Positions 61,480 to 64,000 of a DNA stretch of 64,000 nucleotides are shown one piece after another. Position numbers and translations under genes: made by a program. Numbering within the stretch: position 1 is the stretch's first letter; each line of letters starts with the position of its first letter. The notes below the pieces were generated by a model. That model did no database searches. It had not been told where the DNA came from and saw nothing but the letters and a program-made list of their open reading frames with translations. The stretch is from Bordetella petrii (lineage in GTDB: Bacteria; Pseudomonadota; Gammaproteobacteria; Burkholderiales; Burkholderiaceae_B), in assembly GCF_017356245.1 (NCBI RefSeq), contig NZ_JAFMZZ010000001.1, forward strand, positions 2,428,196 through 2,492,195. The letters run 5' to 3'.

Positions 61480-62031
61480 TCAGCGCCCGAAGCTGACCGT
61501 GCTGCCATCGGTCGGCGCAATGTCGAAGACATTGATGGTCATCGAGATCAGCGAGTAGTACCCGGCGACGCCGACCAGGTCGACCACGCTGTCGGTGCCC
61601 AGCACCTGCACGGCTTCCTGGTACAGCGCGTCGGGCACCTGGCGCGTTTCCAGCAGCGCGCGCACGAAGCGGTACACGACCGACTCGTCGGCCTGCTCGA
61701 ACGCCGGCGTGTCGCCCAGGCGGATCTGCTCGGTAATGCCGGCGTCCAGCCCGGCCTTCACGGCGATGGGCTGGTGGGCCCACCACTCGAACGATGAACG
61801 CCACCAGGCCGCCATGGTCAGGATGGCCAGCTCGGACAGCCGCGGGCTCAGGCTGGAGTCGTAGCGGCAATACTGGCCCAGCGCCTGCGCGTGCTCGGCC
61901 AGGCCCGGGCGGTGCAGCCACACCGCCAGCGGTCCGCGCACGCGGCCGCGCGGGCCGCTGGCGATGGCATCGTAAATGCGGCGCTGGTGCGCCGACATGC
62001 CGTCGACCTCCGGGGGATTCAAGCGCGGCAT
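61480..62031 (-). CDS. Carboxymuconolactone decarboxylase family protein
   Basis: A 183-residue CMD-fold protein without the AhpD CxxC pair (SELAILTMAAWWRSSFEWWAHQPIA), so more like the catabolic carboxymuconolactone decarboxylase type than a redox protein. It starts 2 bp after the EthD-like stop. Its role in the operon is unknown; CMD-like proteins occur in aromatic and lactone pathways. Confidence 0.87.
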   Translation of the reverse strand: MPRLNPPEVDGMSAHQRRIYDAIASGPRGRVRGPLAVWLHRPGLAEHAQALGQYCRYDSSLSPRLSELAILTMAAWWRSSFEWWAHQPIAVKAGLDAGITEQIRLGDTPAFEQADESVVYRFVRALLETRQVPDALYQEAVQVLGTDSVVDLVGVAGYYSLISMTINVFDIAPTDGSTVSFGR

Positions 62032-62033
62032 GG

Positions 62034-62591
62034 TCAGGCCTCCTGGTTGGCGGGCACCCGGCGGAACATGGTGCGTTTGGTGTTGATGAAGTTGGGGCGC
62101 ACGCGGCTGCTCCAGTCGGTGGCGCGCACGGCCAGCCAGGGCGGCGAGCCGAACGTCTCGCGGCTGGCCAGGTCATAGCAGGCGTAGTAGCGCGGCGAGC
62201 CCTCGCGGGCCAGATAGCGGCGCGCGCGCACCGTGCCCGGCACCGCGGCCAGCCCGGGCAGGTGTTCTTCTTCGTACCAACGGTCGAAATCGGCCTCGGC
62301 GCCCGCCTTGATGTCGGTTTCCACCACGTAGAACCAGGGCGCCGGCTGGCCGGCGGCCTGCCCCGCCACATCGGTGGTCAGCGCCAGCGCCACCGCCTGC
62401 GCGCGGGGATGCCTCGCGCGCAACGCGTCCTGCAGGGCGCGCGGGTCGGCCGGGGCCGCCAGCAGCGCATAGGTTTCGGTATGGTCGGCGGCGTGGTAAA
62501 GCCACGCGTCGCCCCGGCCCGCGCCCGGCAGGGCGCGCACGGCGGCGATATCGACAGTCTCTTCCGGAAATTTGATCAGCATTTGCTCCAT
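62034..62591 (-). CDS. EthD-like/dimeric alpha-beta-barrel protein
   Basis: A 185-residue protein whose C-terminal half has the YVVETDIKAGAEADFDRWYEEEHLPGLAAVPG pattern of EthD/DUF4286-type dimeric ferredoxin-fold proteins; the N-terminal half looks like a second, diverged copy of the fold. Such proteins are frequent small partners in catabolic operons. ATG 62591 is 20 bp after the amidohydrolase stop. Confidence 0.72.
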   Translation of the reverse strand: MEQMLIKFPEETVDIAAVRALPGAGRGDAWLYHAADHTETYALLAAPADPRALQDALRARHPRAQAVALALTTDVAGQAAGQPAPWFYVVETDIKAGAEADFDRWYEEEHLPGLAAVPGTVRARRYLAREGSPRYYACYDLASRETFGSPPWLAVRATDWSSRVRPNFINTKRTMFRRVPANQEA

Positions 62592-62611
62592 GCTTGTTCT
62601 CGGCAAAGGAA

Positions 62612-63493
62612 TCAGGGGGTATCGGCAGGCTCGAAGCGGTACAGCCGGTCGGGGTTGTCCACCAGGATCTGCCGCCGCAGGCCCGCATCGGGGCACAGGC
62701 GCAGAAAGGTGTTGAGCAGTTCGCCGTCGTCGGGCATGGCGCCGGTCACGTTGGGATGCGGCCAGTCGGTGCCCCACAGCAGGCGCTCGGGCATGGCGTC
62801 CAGCAAGGCCGACACCAGCGGCTCGCCGTCGTAAAACGGGCGCACGCCGCTGCTCGAGACGCGGTCCAGCCCCGAGATCTTGACCCACGCGCCCGGATGA
62901 CCGCGCAGCGCCAGCAGCGCCTGGAACGCTTCGCCGGCGGTGCCCTGCGCGGCGGCCGCGCGTCCCATGTGGTCGATCACGAACGGCACGGGCAGGGTCT
63001 TCAGGCGCTGCAGCAGCCCGGGCAGCGAAGCCTGGTCGGAATGGATGCACACATGCCAGCCGAACGGCGCGATGCGGGGCGCCATCGCGGCCAGTTCGTC
63101 CCAACCGGCATTGGCCAGGTGCGCCACGAAGTTGTAGCGCACTCCGCGCACGCCGCGGCGGTCGAGCTCGGCGATCTGCTGCGGGCCCGCATCGGGCGCC
63201 AGCAGCGCCACCGCGCGGTACTGTCCGGCGCCCCGGTCCAGCGCGTCCAGCGTGGCCGACATGTCGTAGCCGTGGCAGCCGGGCTGCACAATCACGCCGC
63301 GGCTGATGCCCAGCTGCCGGTGCAGCCGGCGCAATTGCCCGAACGGCGCATCTGGCGGCGTATAGGGGCGGTGCTCGGCATAAGGAAAAACGTCCGCCGG
63401 GCCGAAAATATGGAAATGGCTATCGCAGGCATGCGCCGGCAGCGTTGCGCTGGCGGGCGTGATCTGGGTTAGCGCAGGTGCGCAATCGGGCAT
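62612..63493 (-). CDS. Amidohydrolase of the 2-pyrone-4,6-dicarboxylate lactonase type
   Basis: A 293-residue TIM-barrel amidohydrolase. HxH is in ACDSHFHIFGP, further metal or active-site residues in CIHSD, VIDHMGRA and LLWGTDWPHPN. This is the pattern of the LigI/COG3618 lactonase group, which opens cyclic esters. It is the first gene of the second catabolic operon and faces a LysR gene across 108 bp. Together with SMP-30 it gives the operon two lactonase-type enzymes. Confidence 0.88.
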   Translation of the reverse strand: MPDCAPALTQITPASATLPAHACDSHFHIFGPADVFPYAEHRPYTPPDAPFGQLRRLHRQLGISRGVIVQPGCHGYDMSATLDALDRGAGQYRAVALLAPDAGPQQIAELDRRGVRGVRYNFVAHLANAGWDELAAMAPRIAPFGWHVCIHSDQASLPGLLQRLKTLPVPFVIDHMGRAAAAQGTAGEAFQALLALRGHPGAWVKISGLDRVSSSGVRPFYDGEPLVSALLDAMPERLLWGTDWPHPNVTGAMPDDGELLNTFLRLCPDAGLRRQILVDNPDRLYRFEPADTP

Positions 63494-63574
63494 GGAAGCA
63501 GCTGGGTAACCGTGAATCCCCGCATGATGCGCAGCCCGCGCGGCCCCGGCAATGGCGCGGAGCTGACTTCTGAT

Positions 63575-63589
63575 ATAGAAAAAACGTAT
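63575..63589. promoter_or_regulatory. Candidate LysR box, ATA-N9-TAT
   Basis: ATA GAAAAAACG TAT matches the LysR T-N11-A spacing and lies 13 bp before the LysR start in the gap facing the amidohydrolase operon. It is the only AT-rich patch in that gap. Confidence 0.45.
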
Positions 63590-63601
63590 ACCATTGCCGT
63601 T

Positions 63602-64000
63602 ATGGATCTGAAGCAAGTCCGCTACTTCATCATGGCGTGCGAAATGCGCAGCCTGTCCCGTGCCGCCGAGGTGCTGGGCCTGTCGCAGCCGTCGCTCAGC
63701 CGGCAGATCCAGCTGCTCGAGACCGAACTGCGCCACCACCTGCTGACCCGCACCGGGCGCGGCGTGGAGCCCACGCCGGCGGGCCTGCGCTTCCTGGCGC
63801 ACGCCAAGGCGCTGGACGCCCTGGCCCAGCATGCCAGGCAGGACATGCGCGCCTACGCCTCCACCGTGCAGGACAAGGTGCGGCTGGGCATGCCGCACCG
63901 CGTGGCGCGCCGGCTGGCGCCGCAGATCGTGCAGGCCTTCCGCCGCCAGCATCCCGACGCGGCGCTGACGCTGGCCGAGGGCCTGAGTTCCGAGATGAAC
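63602..64000 (+). CDS. LysR-family regulator (3' end outside window)
   Basis: The first 133 codons of a LysR regulator: MDLKQVRYFIMACEMRSLSR, recognition helix in LSQPSLSRQIQLLETEL, and the beginning of the effector domain. It is open to the window end. It is divergent from the second catabolic operon and is probably its activator. Confidence 0.9.
   Translation, partial: MDLKQVRYFIMACEMRSLSRAAEVLGLSQPSLSRQIQLLETELRHHLLTRTGRGVEPTPAGLRFLAHAKALDALAQHARQDMRAYASTVQDKVRLGMPHRVARRLAPQIVQAFRRQHPDAALTLAEGLSSEMN

Overview
The window is a stretch of a high-GC betaproteobacterial chromosome, most likely an environmental Bordetella or Achromobacter relative (Alcaligenaceae). The reasons are the four Bug-type solute receptors (three without a tripartite transporter next to them), the many LysR genes, separate glyQ and glyS genes, the lptD-surA-rsmA block beside amgK-murU, and strong G/C third-position bias. 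This placement is an inference from gene content, not a database match. No phage, insertion sequence, CRISPR array or rRNA was seen. One tRNA (Lys, anticodon CTT) is present.

Layout. 1-4.1 kb: end of a catabolic operon (HisD-like dehydrogenase, Bug receptor, MlrC-type protein) and an XRE-cupin regulator. 4.2-9.4 kb: housekeeping run glyQ-glyS-gmhB-plsC-DUF45 peptidase with tight overlaps. 9.4-13.1 kb: tcuRAB for tricarballylate oxidation. 13.1-17.8 kb: gloA, def, a FadE-like acyl-CoA dehydrogenase and a fused SpmA/SpmB-type membrane protein. 17.8-24.1 kb: a LysR gene divergent from a C-S lyase, a polar amino-acid ABC transporter and a DoeB-like deacylase, which reads as one uptake-and-cleavage pathway. 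24.1-33.5 kb: pyk and glycerate kinase, rsmA-surA-lptD (outer membrane assembly) and amgK-murU (peptidoglycan sugar recycling). 33.6-35.4 kb: a coiled-coil membrane protein, phhB and an OmpA-type lipoprotein. 35.5-38.5 kb: tctCBA. 38.6-43.7 kb: LysR/MFS, AhpD-like/AraC and ornithine cyclodeaminase.

43.7-47.7 kb is the most accessory-looking part: a 43-residue entericidin-like lipoprotein, an AT-richer scrap with a small open frame, a DUF1810 gene, a small lipoprotein and an 893-residue autotransporter, ending at a strong terminator and tRNA-Lys. A DnaA-box-like cluster lies just beyond. 47.9-52.7 kb is a six-gene catabolic operon (RraA-like, SMP-30 lactonase, Bug, D-2-hydroxyacid dehydrogenase, NIPSNAP, HpcH/HpaI aldolase) facing an IclR gene across a perfect 8-2-8 inverted repeat. 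53.7-55.1 kb is an SDR/TetR pair resembling bdcA/bdcR, with a 9-8-9 operator. 55.1-58.6 kb holds asmA-like, tag and a YkgJ-type gene. 58.7-63.5 kb is a second six-gene catabolic operon (amidohydrolase, EthD-like, CMD, SDR, SMP-30, Bug) facing a LysR gene that runs off the window.

Two copies of a roughly 95-bp intergenic element built from paired hairpins around a conserved core (3411-3503, 14111-14208) are the clearest non-coding repeat. One of them supplies the stop codon of the MlrC gene.
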